From contig CAUYUJ010014769.1 in assembly GCA_963575745.1 (NCBI GenBank), positions 157,501 to 221,500 of the forward strand: 64,000 nt of DNA. The letters run 5' to 3'. Positions 1 through 10,489 of this stretch are shown one piece after another; within the stretch, counting starts at the first letter, position 1; each line of letters opens with the position of its first letter. A program made the translations under genes and the position numbers. The notes under the pieces are model-generated. The model searched no databases, was not told the DNA's origin, and saw nothing but the letters and a program-made list of their open reading frames with translations. Source of the DNA: Prorocentrum cordatum. Lineage: Eukaryota; Sar; Dinophyceae; Prorocentrales; Prorocentraceae.

Positions 1-370
1 CCCTCTAGGGTTCCTTTGGAATCGTACAGGACCCTGTAAGGATCCTATAGGTTCCTCCTTATAGGACTCCGATGGAATCGTGCAGGACTCTGTAAGGATC
101 CTATAGGATCCCTATAGGGTGTTCCTTTGGAATCGTACAGGACACTGTAAGGATCCTATAGGTTCCTCCTTATAGGACTCCGATGGGATCGTGCAGGACC
201 CTGTAAGGATCCTATGGGTTCCTCCTTATAGGACTCCGATGGAGTCGTGCAGGACCCTGTAAGGATCCTATAGGATCCCTATAGGATTCCGATGGAACCG
301 TGCAGGACCCTGTAAGGATCATATAGGCTCCCTCTACGGTTCCGATGGAATCGTGCAGGACCCTGCAGAG
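1..370. repeat. 56-bp tandem minisatellite (GGATCCTATAGG type)
   Basis: About six imperfect units. GGATCC recurs near 40, 96, 151, 207, 263 and 316, a spacing of 53-56 bp. The units share segments such as CCTCCTTATAGGACTCCGAT. No coding signal is seen. It continues beyond the window's left edge. Confidence 0.9.
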
Positions 371-384
371 GGGTGTGCCAAAAT

Positions 385-780
385 GATCCTCGAGAGGGGT
401 GTGCCATAATGAAGCCTCTGAGGAGCTCTCTGTGGAGCCAGGGCCACGATCCTCGAGAGGGGTGTGCCGAAATAAAGCCTCGGTGGAGCTCCCTGTGGGG
501 CCAGGGCCACGATCCGTGAAAGGGGCGCGCCGAAATCAAACTTCGGTGGAGCTCCCTGTGGGGCCAGGGCCACGATCCTCGAGAGGGGTGTGCCGAAATG
601 GAGCCTCGGTGGAGCCCCCTGTGGGGCCAGGGCCACGATCCGTGAGAGGGGTGCGCCGAAACCAAGCTTCGGTGGAGCTCACTGAGCCACGATCCTCGAG
701 AGGGGGGTGCCCAAATCAAACCTCGGTGGAGCTCCCTGTGGGGCCAGGGCCACGATCCGTGAGAGGGGTGCGCCCTTTGG
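385..780. repeat. 63-bp tandem minisatellite with frame-preserving length
   Basis: Seven units begin near 385, 448, 511, 574, 637, 691 and 754. Every step is 63 bp except one of 54 bp. Each unit carries GGCCACGATCC and GGTGGAGCTCCCTGTGGGGC. The period and the one deletion are multiples of three, so both strands stay open with a 21-residue repeating peptide. No start, splice site or domain supports translation. Confidence 0.9.
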
Positions 781-978
781 GGCCTGTATGGGGCTCCGCA
801 GCAGTCCTGAAAGGACCTGCCGAGCAACGCCGCCGGGCCCTGCAGACCCCCGCAGCGGCCTGGCGAGGCCTCGTGGCGTTGCTCGGACCAGGGGCCCTGC
901 AGGGCCCGTGCGTGGCCCCGTGGTGTTGCTCGGGGGGGGGGGGGGGTCGAGCAACGGGCCTCCAGTAGTGTCCTCGCG

Positions 979-1186
<208 letters not shown>

Positions 1187-1490
1187 ATCGCGGAATCCCA
1201 CTTTAGCCACGCACCCAGGGACACTGAATGACCGTTTGGCCCCCTCACTCTGACCCAACACAAGCAACACACACAGACACGCACACACAGCACACCTAAC
1301 ACAAACACACACACACACATGTCTGTAGATTTATGTTTATAGCGCATACCACACATACCCCACACATAGTTCTCACACATTAGACACAACGCACAGCACA
1401 CAAGCACACACACATAATACATACATACATAGACGCACAGCACATACCTTACACACCACACACACACATCCTGCACACGCGCTTGTATGA
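1187..1490. repeat. CA-rich tract, no gene seen
   Basis: A degenerate (CA)n stretch rich in ACACAC and CATACA. No coding feature could be supported. Confidence 0.7.
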
Positions 1491-1589
1491 GCCTGGGCGC
1501 GTGCGTGCCACTCGTATCGCTCCGCGGCCCCAACGGTCCCGACCGCTTCCCCGGGCGTCGCTGCTATTGGGGTCCCTGGCCCACGTTTG

Positions 1590-1750
1590 ATGACCCCGGG
1601 GCCCGACAACGGCCCCCGAGGGCCGAGATCTCGAAGAAGACCCGCCAGCTGAACACGGCCAGGTCGTCGGAGCCCAGGCAGCCCGCGAACGCCCTCGGCG
1701 AGGCGCAGCTGCTGGAGAGCATCCCGAGGCGAGAAAAACTCCCGGGAAAC
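1590..1750 (+). repeat. dispersed repeat (GGCCCCCGAGGGCCGA plus GGCGAGGCGCAGCTGCTGGA)
   Basis: Two short dispersed modules lie side by side. The first, an ACGGCCCCCGAGGGCCGA core, recurs at 3,775-3,805 and near 41,115. The second, AACGCCCTCGGCGAGGCGCA followed by CTGCTGGAGAGC, recurs at 10,496-10,550, 24,358-24,412 and, inverted, at 5,495-5,550. Confidence 0.7.
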
Positions 1751-2011
1751 AATGGAAACTCCCGAACGCTCCAAAACAAATCATGTCGTCGGAGATCTGG
1801 GCTGACCCGTCGGCGCCGACTTCCCGTTAATCACGCGATCCGAGCAGGTGGCGACATCCGAATCCTGCCCCCATCAACCATCGGTTGTCCTGAATCGATG
1901 GGAGGCGGGGGTAGTGCTCGGCTTCCGCCACGCGTTCGACGAATTCTGAACCCTACCCCTGCCGCCCAACGAGTTGCCTGAACGAATCGTTGATCGGCGA
2001 GGTTAGGGTTA

Positions 2012-2174
2012 GGTCGGGCATGTCCCCTAGAGGCGGGTTTTGGGGCGAAAAATGCAGAGTACCCCAAAACAAAAGAAATCTCCCTAACATAAACAAAACA
2101 TGTTCAACGAATCGTCCCCAGACTATTATTTGGACTAGTTTTGAATGCTCCCCCTGTAGAGAGGCATGCCCGAC
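2012..2174 (+). mobile_element. MITE-A, 160-bp terminal-inverted-repeat element
   Basis: The left end GTCGGGCATGTCCCC and the right end GGCATGCCCGAC are inverted. Inside it holds GGCGAAAAATG and ATCGTCCCCAGACTATT, which are diagnostic of a family with about ten copies in this window. It has no coding capacity and is therefore a non-autonomous element. Confidence 0.8.
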
Positions 2175-2454
2175 TCAGGATCAGGGCTCGGATGTCGCCG
2201 CCCAAGAAGACCGCCTCCGAACAGGAGGAACATGAGAAACAGGAGGAGGAGGAGGAGGAGGAGGAGGAGGAGTCGCCCGCCGAGAGGGAAGCCTCCCCGA
2301 GCGGGGCCGCCGCAGCGCGCGGCCATGCGCGCGGGCGTGGCCCTGCCCTGCCCTGCCCCAGAAGGGCCCCGACCTGCCCGCGCCGTGGCAAAACCACGGC
2401 GGCAACTTCTGGCCCCGCTTTTTGCCCAGCCCAGCCCCCCCTCGGGCAGCGACG

Positions 2455-2755
2455 AAAATCGTGACGGGAGGTTCTTTCTCCTAAGTTTCGGCCTCCAGGG
2501 GCCCTCTCCGGGCCTCGGGACCGTCAAGAAACGACTCAGGATGAGAAGCCGGTCCTGGGGAAGGGGTCGAAACCTCTGGGGGTCGACGTAAGCAAACATT
2601 CATGACATCGGGGGTCTGGGACAGGAGGGCCCTCGCCAAGCCCCGGGACCGTTAGAAAACGGCTCGGAGTGAAAAAAGCCCGTCCCGAGGAGAGGGTCGG
2701 GACTCCTGGGGAACCTGCATGCCATAAAAACAGGACACCGCACGCCTGGGGCGTA
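2455..2755 (+). repeat. repeat family B (one full and one partial copy)
   Basis: A full copy (2,455-2,635) carries GACGGGAGGTTCTTTCTCC, GGGCCTCGGGACCGTCAAGA, GATGAGAAGCCGGTCCTGGG and GGGGTCGACGTAA. A diverged partial copy follows to 2,755. About a dozen relatives occur here in both orientations. Confidence 0.8.
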
Positions 2756-2858
2756 GAACGCTCTCGCGCGTGGGCCGTCTCCCCGCGCCCCCGTCTCGAC
2801 GTTCACGCAGGTGTCGCCGCGCGATGCCATGTCCTTTGGCTTGCCGTCGGCAGCAGCC
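2744..2858 (-). CDS. possible exon, function unknown
   Basis: On the minus strand, after an AG at about 2,859, an open segment has G or C at most third positions and a non-repetitive peptide (AAADGKPKDMASRGDTCVNV near its start). It could be an internal exon, but neither splice site nor homology settles it. Other frames are also open in this GC-rich stretch. Confidence 0.25.
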
Positions 2859-3379
2859 TCCCCAACGTCGAGATCGAGAGGCCGGAGCAGACTGCGGATC
2901 GCCCGCGCGCGCCGGCCGGCCGCGAGGCTCGAAGAGGTGCATCGCACCCTGCGGCCTCCTGGAGGCCCGCTGCGGGCCCTGGGGCCTGTCAGGTCGGCCC
3001 CTGGACCCCGAGACGGGCCCGGGGCCCGATCAATTGAGCGCCTGTCGGGCCTGCGGCGCGCCAGGCTGGCCTCCGGCACGAGTGGCCCGTCGCGCGAGGC
3101 CTGCGCGCGCTGCTGCTGTTCGATGCGGCAGGGACGGCCCCCGTGGCCGCCGGAAGCAGCGCACCGAGGGCAACTCCGGCGAAGGGCCACTCTTGCGAGT
3201 AGCCGGAAGGTGGGGTCGGATAATCTCGCCGCATCCCCGTTGCACCGGGGACGGCGGCATGGACTCAGAACGAGCTACATGTCGCGCCGCATGGCGGACG
3301 CACCAGCGGCGGCGGGATGGACAAGAGCGGGTACAGATCGCGCCGCATCGCCGAGACACAAGCGAGGATGAAAAAGAAC

Positions 3380-3445
3380 GGGCTCCAGATCGCCCCGCAT
3401 CGGCGATGCATCGGCGATGCATCGGCGATGCGGCGCGATCCTCCG
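3380..3445. repeat. GCATCGGCGAT short tandem repeat
   Basis: Three to four direct copies of the 11-mer GCATCGGCGAT sit in a stretch with degenerate relatives back to 3,300. From 2,860 to 4,140 no gene could be supported. Its open frames are GC-driven and mutually contradictory. Confidence 0.7.
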
Positions 3446-4149
3446 ACCTCATCTGCTCTGGCCTTCTTTTGGAGGGGCCTGCTGGGGGCAGGGAGGGGAA
3501 GGGCCTTAGGGCGACCCAGAACTCCGACGTCGTGATGATTGCCACACGGGGACCCATGCAGATCCATGTGGTCTAGACCACTCCCCCTAGGCTGGCTGTG
3601 AATCCCAGGTCATTATTCGACGGCCCTGGAGCCCAGCGAGGACCCCCAAAGTCCGAAGACTGCTCAAGCCCGACGTCGCGATTTTACCGCGACGCCAGGA
3701 GGTCAGAGTAGTGTGCATATCCAGCGTCCCCGGGTGTAGTTTTTCGCGCTGGATCAATTTTGATGGCCGCTGGGCCCGAAAACGGCCCCCGAGGGCCGAA
3801 TTCAAAGGAAAACCAGCGGCTCAATAAGCTTTCTTTGGCTGGGGAGTGGGAAGAGAAGGCGCAATGGGGACGGCGCGACGGCCAACCTGCAATTCCACTC
3901 GTCACACTGTCCACCGCTGGCTTCAGGAACGGAACATGGGGCGACACGAATTTCCCCCGAGAACGTATCAGCGGCACAAGCAAGGACGATGCAGGACTAT
4001 GCAGCAAAGGCGGCCCAAGCTCCATGACCTATGACCATAGCGGCGCCTTTGGCGGCGAGGGGCACCTCGGCGAGAGGATAAGTTCCTCGAATGGGAAGCG
4101 CCAGCAGGGGTAGGTGGAGCCTCCACCACTTTTTTCCCAAGAGGCGCCG

Positions 4150-4700
4150 AGTCTCCCCCTCCCCCTCCCCCCCTCCTCCTCCTCCTCCTCCTCCTCCTCC
4201 TCCTCCTCCTCCTCCTCCTCCTCCTCCTCCTCTTCTTCCACCTCCTCGGTCGCCTCCTCACTCCTCCTCGTCCTTCTCCGCCTCCTGGCAGCAGCGTCTG
4301 CCTCTCCTCTTCCTCCTCCTCCTCCTCCTCCTCCTCCTCCTCCTCCTCCTCCTCTTCTTGATCCTCCTCCTCCTCCTCATTCCTCCTCCCTCCTCCTCCT
4401 CCTCTTAGTCCTCCTCCTCATCCTCTCATCATCCTCCTCATCCTCATCCTGCTCCTCCTCCGCCTCCTCCTCCTGAACCTTTTCATCATCCTCCTCAGGG
4501 CAACGCAGCGACTTCCCCTCCTCCCCCTCCTCCCAAGACGAAGGGAGGATGACGAGGAAGGAGGAAGAGAAGGGAAGAGTAGGGAGCATGGAGGAGGAGG
4601 GAGCACGAGGAGGGTCGAGGAGGAAGGAAGGAAGAGGGAGGAGGGAGGGACGGAGGAACGGAATGAGAACGGAGGAGCACGCTCTGCTCTTTCGCTGCGG
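4150..4700. repeat. (CCT)n then (GGA)n polypyrimidine/polypurine tract
   Basis: About 350 bp of CCT-type repeats is followed by about 150 bp of GGA-type repeats on the same strand, an inverted arrangement able to form a long hairpin. All long frames are low-complexity (poly-Ser, Pro, Glu, Arg). Confidence 0.9.
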
Positions 4701-4739
4701 CTGCAGCAAGCGTCCAAGGTGCTGGGCGAACACGAGACA

Positions 4740-5034
4740 CGATGTCCGCACCAACGACGCAGCCGCAGGTCGCCGAACGATCGCCGCTCGTCGACGTCCG
4801 TCGTTCGTCACTGTCGGTCGTCGTATTTGGCGCAGTTCTTGGCGCCGTCTGCACTTCCGGCGTGGTCGCGGCCGTGGTTGTCGTCGACGTCGTAGTCGGT
4901 GGTCGTCATCGTCATCGACGTCGTGGTCGTCGTTGGGGTTGTCGTCGCGGTCGTTCGCCGTCGACGCCGTGACGCCGTCGCCGTCGCCGCTGTTCGCTGT
5001 GGTCGTGGTCGTCGGTCGTCGGCAGTCGGCCGTT

Positions 5035-5099
<65 letters not shown>

Positions 5100-5125
5100 T
5101 CGTCGTTCCTCGTTTGTCGCCGTGG
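4740..5125. repeat. (GTC)n trinucleotide tract
   Basis: A degenerate then pure GTC repeat (5,034-5,098 nearly pure). It lies just 3' of the exon at 5,155-5,333 on the minus strand, where it reads GAC. If the exon ran on without a splice it would add a poly-Asp tail. Confidence 0.9.
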
Positions 5126-5154
5126 CCGCCGTCGCCGCCGGCGCGCGCGGGCTC

Positions 5155-5333
5155 CTTCTGCAGGGGCGGCTGGTCGTAGTGGGGCTTCTGGAACCACTTG
5201 TCCGGGTTCCAGCGCGGGGCGGCCTTGTGCCCCCTGTTCTTGGGTGCCCTCGTCGCCTGATCCTCCGTGGCGTGGATGGTCGGCACGGCCGCGGCGGCCG
5301 CGTCCGCCGCCGCCCTGGCGGTGGCCTCCTCTT
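5155..5333 (-). CDS. internal exon of an unrecognised gene
   Basis: The minus-strand segment begins after CGCCTCAG and runs to CAGAAG before GAGCCC, giving 179 bp (2 nt plus 59 codons). G or C at nearly all third positions and the peptide (including KAAPRWNPDKWFQKPHYDQP) look genuinely coding: Ala/Glu-rich first, then basic-aromatic. I recognise no domain. It probably belongs to the same gene as the exon at 6,948-7,106, on the same strand and upstream in transcription, but the phases (0 and 2) do not join directly, so at least one exon between them is missing. Without the donor the frame runs into poly-Asp coded by the GTC tract. Confidence 0.55.
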
Positions 5334-5494
5334 CTGAGGCGGGCGGCAACCAACCACCTCACCGATCCTCGGGCTCGGGCAGACCTCGGTTGCAGGATCG
5401 GTGCACACGCCCACCGTGCCAGGCCAGGAGGGCGTAGACATGAGGGGAGAACGCCCCGAGGCCTTCGGGCGCTTTCGTGGGATTTCGGCGGTTC

Positions 5495-5550
5495 TCCAGC
5501 CTCGGGGTGCTCTCCAAGACCGCGCTCCGCCGAGAGCGTTCCAGGGGTAC
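5495..5550 (-). repeat. dispersed repeat C, inverted copy
   Basis: The reverse complement reads AACGCTCTCGGCGGAGCGCG then GAGAGCACCCCGAGGCTGGA, matching copies at 1,690, 10,496 and 24,358. Confidence 0.65.
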
Positions 5551-5767
5551 CCGGACCGTCAGCACGAGAGCCGAGTGGACCCGAAAACCAGGGGGGGGCA
5601 ACGCTGGGGGGTGACTGGTTCAGGGGGGGAGCACCGACCCCGAAGCGGCGAGACATCGCGGCTACATCGGCGGCGGACAGCAGGTGGCGAAACCAGACGG
5701 TCTTGGGCGGGGTGGGATGTGAGGCCTCCACCGTCGATCCTTGGGGCGATGGGGGGCGATACTTTTA

Positions 5768-5884
5768 GGTCGGGCCTGTTCCCCTACAGGGGGAGTTGGG
5801 GCGGAGAAATTGTAGAAATAGTCCAGAACAGTCAAAAAATACTCAAACCTACTCAAGAAATCGTCCCCAGACTATTTTGGCTCT
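5768..5884 (+). mobile_element. MITE-A, truncated at the right end
   Basis: It has the left terminus GTCGGGCCTGTTCCCCTACA and the interior AATCGTCCCCAGACTATTTT, but lacks the right inverted repeat. Confidence 0.75.
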
Positions 5885-5889
5885 AGGCG

Positions 5890-6620
5890 TGTGAGATAGT
5901 TCCCCCCCCTAACCCCCCCCCTGGGACCCCAAACCGGAGATTCGAACCCCCCCCCCCCGGGCCCACCACGAGCGCATCACAGGGCTCTTTTGGGCCCAAA
6001 AGGGGATCAAGACGGGCCAAGAAGGCCCCAAGACTCCTCCAAGACGGCTCACGAGAGCTCCGAGGCGCCAAACGAGCGCTCCCAGACGCCCAAGATGCCC
6101 CCAAGACGAGCCTAGAGGCCTCCAAGACGGCACAAGAGGCCTCCAAGAGCAGTCCTGAGAAGGGCCGAAGCGCCGAAAATCGTCAAATTCCTATGGGAAA
6201 ACGTACATTTTGATCATATACTACCTGTCGGCCTTCACGGCGTTGAAGACGGTCCCAGAGCACCCCAAGACCGCCCCGAGAGGCCCCCAAGAGGCGCCCA
6301 AGTCGGCCCAAGAGGGCGCCAAGACGGCCCAAGTGGCCCCCAAGACAGCCCAAGAGGGCCCCAAGACAGCCCCAAAAGGTGCCCAAGAGGGGGAGCCCGA
6401 ACCGACAATTCGAGCCCTCCACCCCAAGACGGCCCCAGAAGGCCCCAAGAGGCCCCAAGAGGCCCTCAAGACGCCCACAAGAGGCCCCAAGAGGCCCCCA
6501 AGAGGCTACAAAACGGCCTCAAAACGGCCCCCAAGAGGCTTCGAAACTGCCTCCAAGAGTCCCGCGAGAAGCCCCCCAAGAGATCCCAGGGCCTCGAGAT
6601 GACCCCAAGCGGATTCCACA
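5890..6620. repeat. CCAAGAGGCCC quasi-tandem block with spacer
   Basis: Dozens of imperfect 9-12-bp units (GGCCCCAAGAGGCCC, CCCAAGACGGCC) form two blocks separated by an AT-richer spacer (6,180-6,235, containing ATGGGAAAACGTACATTTT). The same block-spacer-block architecture recurs near 8.9, 11.4, 32.5, 42.5, 48-50 and 55-57 kb. No gene is seen. Confidence 0.85.
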
Positions 6621-6730
6621 TGGCCCCAAGAGAGGTCTTTATGGACCCCTACACGACTCCCCAGCCCGATTCAAGCGAGCCGGCAAGACCGCCAAGATGA
6701 GGGGTCGGCGGATGTGGCGTAAGCCTATAG

Positions 6731-6794
6731 AATCGTCCCCAGACTATTTTGGACCATTTTTGAATATCCCTCCTGTAGAGGGACAGGCTCGACT
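6731..6794 (+). mobile_element. MITE-A, right half only
   Basis: ATCGTCCCCAGACTATTTTG, TTTTTGAATATCCCTCCTGT and AGAGGGACAGGCTCGAC match the right half of the family. Confidence 0.75.
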
Positions 6795-6947
6795 TAAGTG
6801 TCGATACATCCTTCCTGAGACTGTCCCCCCTACCGTTGTCCCCGATACGCGCCCACCTGGCCAAGCCAGGAGGGTGTAGACGTCGATCCCGAGCCCAGGA
6901 TCGCTCTGGCCAGCGTTGGCGAGGTGGTCAGTTGGCGTCCCCCGATC

Positions 6948-7106
6948 CTTCTCGCGGCGCTTCGTCTCCTTGGTCAGGGCCGGGTCGGAGTTCGGCATGC
7001 GGTAGGTGTGCCCCGACAGCTTCGGGGAGAAGTCGAGGTTCGGCTCGCCGTCGGGGCAGATCGGCACCTGCTTGTCGTTCTTGAACGTAATGTTCCTGGG
7101 GCGGGC
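6948..7106 (-). CDS. internal exon of an unrecognised gene
   Basis: The minus-strand exon starts after ATTGTCAG and ends at GAGAAG before GATCGG: 159 bp, 53 codons, phase 0 at both ends. Third positions are almost all G or C up to the proposed donor and lose that bias after it, which is why I end it there. The peptide is non-repetitive (FKNDKQVPICPDGEPNLDF, then SGHTYRMPNSDPALTKETKR) and I recognise no family. The donor, AAG then GATCGGG, is the same as at the first visible exon of the S28 peptidase gene (42,073), so a GA splice site is plausible. An alternative frame, open across the same bases, has a poorer codon pattern. Confidence 0.6.
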
Positions 7107-7109
7107 CTG

Positions 7110-7295
7110 ACAATACCCAGACATGCGACGCCCTGACTTTCTCCATACGGGGCGCCCGGAAGTCCCAACCCCTTTCACGGGACTGGTTCTTCATCCCGAG
7201 CCGCTCTTTGACGGTCCCGAGGCTGGGCGAAGGCTCCCAGGGGCCGCAAGCGGCCAAAACCTGCCGTCGCGACGTCGATCGCGTCGTAAAAAAAT
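7110..7295 (-). repeat. repeat family B, inverted copy
   Basis: The reverse complement shows GGGCCTCGGGACCGTCAAGA-type and GATGAAGAACCAG-type segments. The closest relative is the copy at 27,705-27,890, which shares the ATACGGGGC end. Confidence 0.7.
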
Positions 7296-7440
7296 CGCGT
7301 CGTAGAACAACATCCGGATATCACATGTTTTCTTTGCACGACGCGATCGGCGCGACGGCGATCGCGAAAGCCAGGCATGATCGCGTCGTCAAAGAAGTCA
7401 GGATGTCCTGATGTTTTCAACGACGCGATCCTGTCTGGGC
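7296..7440. repeat. GATCGCGTCGT inverted and direct repeats
   Basis: Several copies of GATCGCGTCGT and its complement ACGACGCGATC occur between 7,277 and 7,430, interleaved with CAGGATGTCCTG. Their function is unknown. Confidence 0.5.
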
Positions 7441-7446
7441 GCACGC

Positions 7447-7865
7447 GTGCCACTCCCGCAGCCCCCCGATCCGCCGGCGAGGGCGCCCCGATGCTGCCCT
7501 TCAGCGGTGCCCAGGGGCCCACGGCGTCCCCCCGCGGGCCTCGTGCGGGGAGGGGGGGGGGGGGGAATCTGGAGGCCTGGAGGTCCTTGGAGGAGGATGG
7601 GGAGGAGGAGGGGGAGGAGAGGAGGAGGAGGAGGAGGAGGAGTAGAGGAGGGAAGAGGAGGAGGGGTGAGTGGTGAGGAGGAGGAGTAGAAAGAGGAGGA
7701 GGAGGGGAGGAGGAGGAGGAGGTGGAGGAGGAGGACAGGCGCCTGGGGTGCTGCCTTTAAGAGTGCCCAGGGGCCCACGGCGTTCCCCCGGCCCCTCTAC
7801 TCGCGCGCCTCCGGCAGAGCCCCGCGGGGGCCCTCCGCGGGCCTCGTGCGGGGAGGGGGGGCTGG
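7447..7865 (+). repeat. duplicated 110-bp module flanking a GGA tract
   Basis: GTGCCCAGGGGCCCACGGCG followed by CGCGGGCCTCGTGCGGGGAG occurs at 7,505-7,558 and again at 7,765-7,858. About 180 bp of (GGA)n lies between the copies. Confidence 0.7.
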
Positions 7866-7869
7866 GGGA

Positions 7870-8270
7870 CTCTGGAGGCCTGAGGAGGGCTCGGAGGAGG
7901 GGGGGGAGGGGGGGAGATGATGATGTGAGCTGATGATGATGATGATGATGAATGATGATGAATGATGATGATGATGATGATGAGCTGATGAGATGATGAC
8001 GAGGGATGAGGATGAGGGAGGAGGAGTGAAGAGGAGGAGGAGGAGGAGGAGGAGGAGGAGGGAGGAGGAAGAAGGAGAAGGAGGCGAGTAGAAAGAGGAG
8101 GAGGAGCGGAGGAGGAGAGGAGGAGGAGGGAGAGGTGGCAGGAGGCGGAGGAGGAGGAGGAGGAGGAGGAGGAGGAGGAGGAGGAGAAGGAGGAGGGAGA
8201 GGTTGGGAGAGGTTGGAGGAGGAGGAGGAGGAGGAGGAGGAGGAGGAGGAGGAGGGCACCGTGGGCCTGG
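7870..8270. repeat. (GGA)n and (GAT)n purine-rich microsatellites
   Basis: (GAT)n at 7,916-7,990, then mostly GGA to 8,254. The frames are low-complexity only. Confidence 0.9.
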
Positions 8271-8447
8271 GATGGCACCGCTGGAGGCCTCCCGAGAAGT
8301 ATGCTGACTGCGACGAAGGCCCTCACGATGACCTCGCCTGAAGGAAAGCCCCAGCCAGAGTGACTCGGGGCTCAAAGGAAAGAGGGGTCGAGAGCCCCGT
8401 CGGGGCAAACACAGATAAACGACGATCAAAAACGGGTCTTACGCGAG

Positions 8448-8535
8448 ATGGCATGGCGACCTTATGCGGTGGCTTACGAGGATCACCAGGGCGGCACGCT
8501 ACGCTGGAAACAAAGGCGCTCCCGCGACGACGCGA
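8448..8535 (+). repeat. dispersed repeat E
   Basis: The GCGACCTTATGCGGTGGC and GGCGGCACGCTACGCTGGAA cores recur at 24,095-24,210 and 39,555-39,660. Confidence 0.65.
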
Positions 8536-8662
8536 GGGACTCCCACGACGAAAGGGGACTCCAACGATCAAAAGGGACTCGCACGACGAAAAGGGACTCG
8601 CACCACGAAAAGGAACTCCACGACGAAAGGGGGCTCCAACGACGAAAAGGATCCCCAGCGAC
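8536..8662 (+). repeat. 18-bp tandem minisatellite (CGACGAAAAGGGACTCGCA)
   Basis: Six or seven imperfect copies, alternating GGGACTCGCACGACGAAAA and GGACTCCAACGACGAAAG variants. Confidence 0.85.
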
Positions 8663-8894
8663 GTGAGGCCACTGACACGAAGAAACAACGACGTACAAAA
8701 AATAAAAAGTGGAAGGGAAGAAATTAAAACGAAAAAAGAGACGCAAGCAACACAAAGGGACGAATCGCTTCGTGGCCGGCTTCCCCCCTCACGATGACAG
8801 TGATTTAGCTCCCCATCCCGGTCCGAACCACAGTAAGAGGACGACGCGGAAGAGGAGGAGGAGGAGGCGGAGCCGCACTGATTGATTGTCGCAT

Positions 8895-9075
8895 GGTTTT
8901 TCAAAGATTTTAAGCGTTCTCGCCTTTGTCGACTCTCAGGGGGCCCTGACCGTCCAAGAGGCCGCCAAGACGGCCCAAGAGGACCCCCAGAGAGCATCAA
9001 GGCGGCCTCGAGGCCACCAAGACGGCCTCCGCAGGAGCTACACCGCGCGAGAGCGCCCCCAGAAGGCCCATGATT
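8895..9075. repeat. CCAAGACGGCC block with its spacer
   Basis: A spacer resembling those of the 48-57 kb array (TTTTAAGCGTTCTCGCCTTT) precedes CCAAGAGGCC-type units. Confidence 0.7.
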
Positions 9076-9124
9076 GCGCGAGCAGTGGAGTTGACAACTT
9101 CAAGTTCCGCAAGATGAAGTACAC

Positions 9125-9225
9125 CGCATAGACTACACCACATCGCTGCGACCTCCATAGCTCAACCACGTAGCCTACACGACATAGCTTACACCATCTA
9201 GCTTACACCGCATAGTTTGCACCTC
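9125..9225. repeat. short CATAG...TACACC tandem repeats
   Basis: About six degenerate units of roughly 18 bp with the core CATAGCTTACACC. Confidence 0.7.
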
Positions 9226-9499
9226 CACAGTGGAACAACTCACTGTTCGGGGTCCACGCGGGCTGATATCTTGCATTCAGGGGGCCTCAGATGTCGCAGA
9301 ACTTCCGTGGGTCCCTGAGGCCATCAGGGGATACAGTCAAGTCGCATACTAAGGACGCGCGAGAAGGACGCAAGGGCCACGGAGGGCCATGTTGGCGGTT
9401 TCGAGCCGGGCTGGCCAGCGACGGTCGCCAAGGATGAGCCGACGGGGCAAGGATGCAAGGGTCGCCTTGGAAAACTGCCCATCCTTGCTATGCGACTTG

Positions 9500-9565
9500 A
9501 CTGCAAGACACTTCCTCGGGGCACCTGCTGGCAGGCTGGCGTCTCATCTGGTGCGCCTGCGGTAG
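9500..9565 (+). repeat. dispersed repeat with GGGGCACCTGCTGGCA core
   Basis: Near-identical to 37,850-37,908: ACTTCCT, GGGGCACCTGCTGGCA, then ATCTGG and GCGCCTGC. The rest of 9,230-10,310 holds no gene I can support. Confidence 0.65.
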
Positions 9566-9884
9566 AAAGCTCGCTCAGCGTGGAGCGCCGCCCGCGTCCT
9601 CGGCAGGGTGGAGCGCATGGTGTTGTCGAAGTCCCGGGGGCCCTCATTGCCTCGCCAGCCCGTGCCGCGGTTCGTCGCTCCGGTACCTCGGCGCGGGCAC
9701 GGGCCCGGGCAGGTTCTGGGCAGAGAGGCCAGGCCAAACTACTGGCCATCGTGCTGCCGTCGGGCTCCCGCTGCTGCAGCCACCCAGCTCTGCTACGATG
9801 CGATTTTCAGCTGGCGCTTCTATCCTAGGTTGCGGCCCTCGCGGGGGACGCTGTCGGGCCCTGGACGGAGAGCTTCCCCCGGGG

Positions 9885-9945
9885 AAGCGGCGGGGGCCTC
9901 TGGGGCCGCGGACTGGAGAAATCAGACCGGCGGATAGGGCATCGT
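9885..9945 (+). repeat. dispersed repeat G
   Basis: GCCTCTGGGGCCGCGGACTG and the following CAGACCGGCGGAT recur at 28,790-28,850 (CCCTGGGGCCGCGGATGG, CAGATCGGCGGATGA). Confidence 0.55.
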
Positions 9946-10312
9946 GCTGCCAGAAGGAACGCCACACAAGTAACGAAGGGGCGATTCTTCTCACGGCTGG
10001 CATCGACCAAGATAGACCCCCCGACCAACCGAGATCTGAGGAACGGCCCGAAGACATGGGCCGCTCCTGAGCCCAAAGTGGTCCTTGCTTCAGCGTCTTG
10101 ACTGCACTGGCCATGCAGCTGCGGCTCCTGTGCCTTCCAGCGACAACAGCAGCTCTGGACCGCGGTCGGTGCGGCTGCGCGAGGGTGATCGGGCCCCTCT
10201 TCACTCCAGCAAGTTCGGTCCCGAGCCTGGGGCAGTTGGCTCAGCTGGACATTGCTTGGTTGGAGCGAAGCCGCGCCGAGAAAGACAGTCCGCAAGGTGT
10301 CGGGCAAACGCC

Positions 10313-10412
10313 NNNNNNNNNNNNNNNNNNNNNNNNNNNNNNNNNNNNNNNNNNNNNNNNNNNNNNNNNNNNNNNNNNNNNNNNNNNNNNNNNNNNNNNN
10401 NNNNNNNNNNNN
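10313..10412. other. assembly gap (100 N)
   Basis: Exactly 100 N, the usual placeholder for a gap of unknown size. A (CCTCT)n microsatellite follows immediately. Confidence 0.99.
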
Positions 10413-10489
10413 TCTCCTCTCCTCTCCTCTCCTCTCCTCTCTTCCTCCTCATCCCCCCTCTGGCGGCCATTCGGGATGATCCCGGCGCC

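Noticed and set aside
2600-3576. Several overlapping frames of 100-270 codons on both strands
   Set aside because: They contradict each other and lack motifs; only one short segment (2,744-2,858, minus) was kept as a weak exon candidate.
5359-5601. Possible exon with VYALLAWHGGRVHRS, similar to frames near 6,890 and 28,900
   Set aside because: The shared words come from a dispersed GC-rich repeat (CCTCCTGGC...GGTGGGCG) in differing contexts, with no consistent splice sites.
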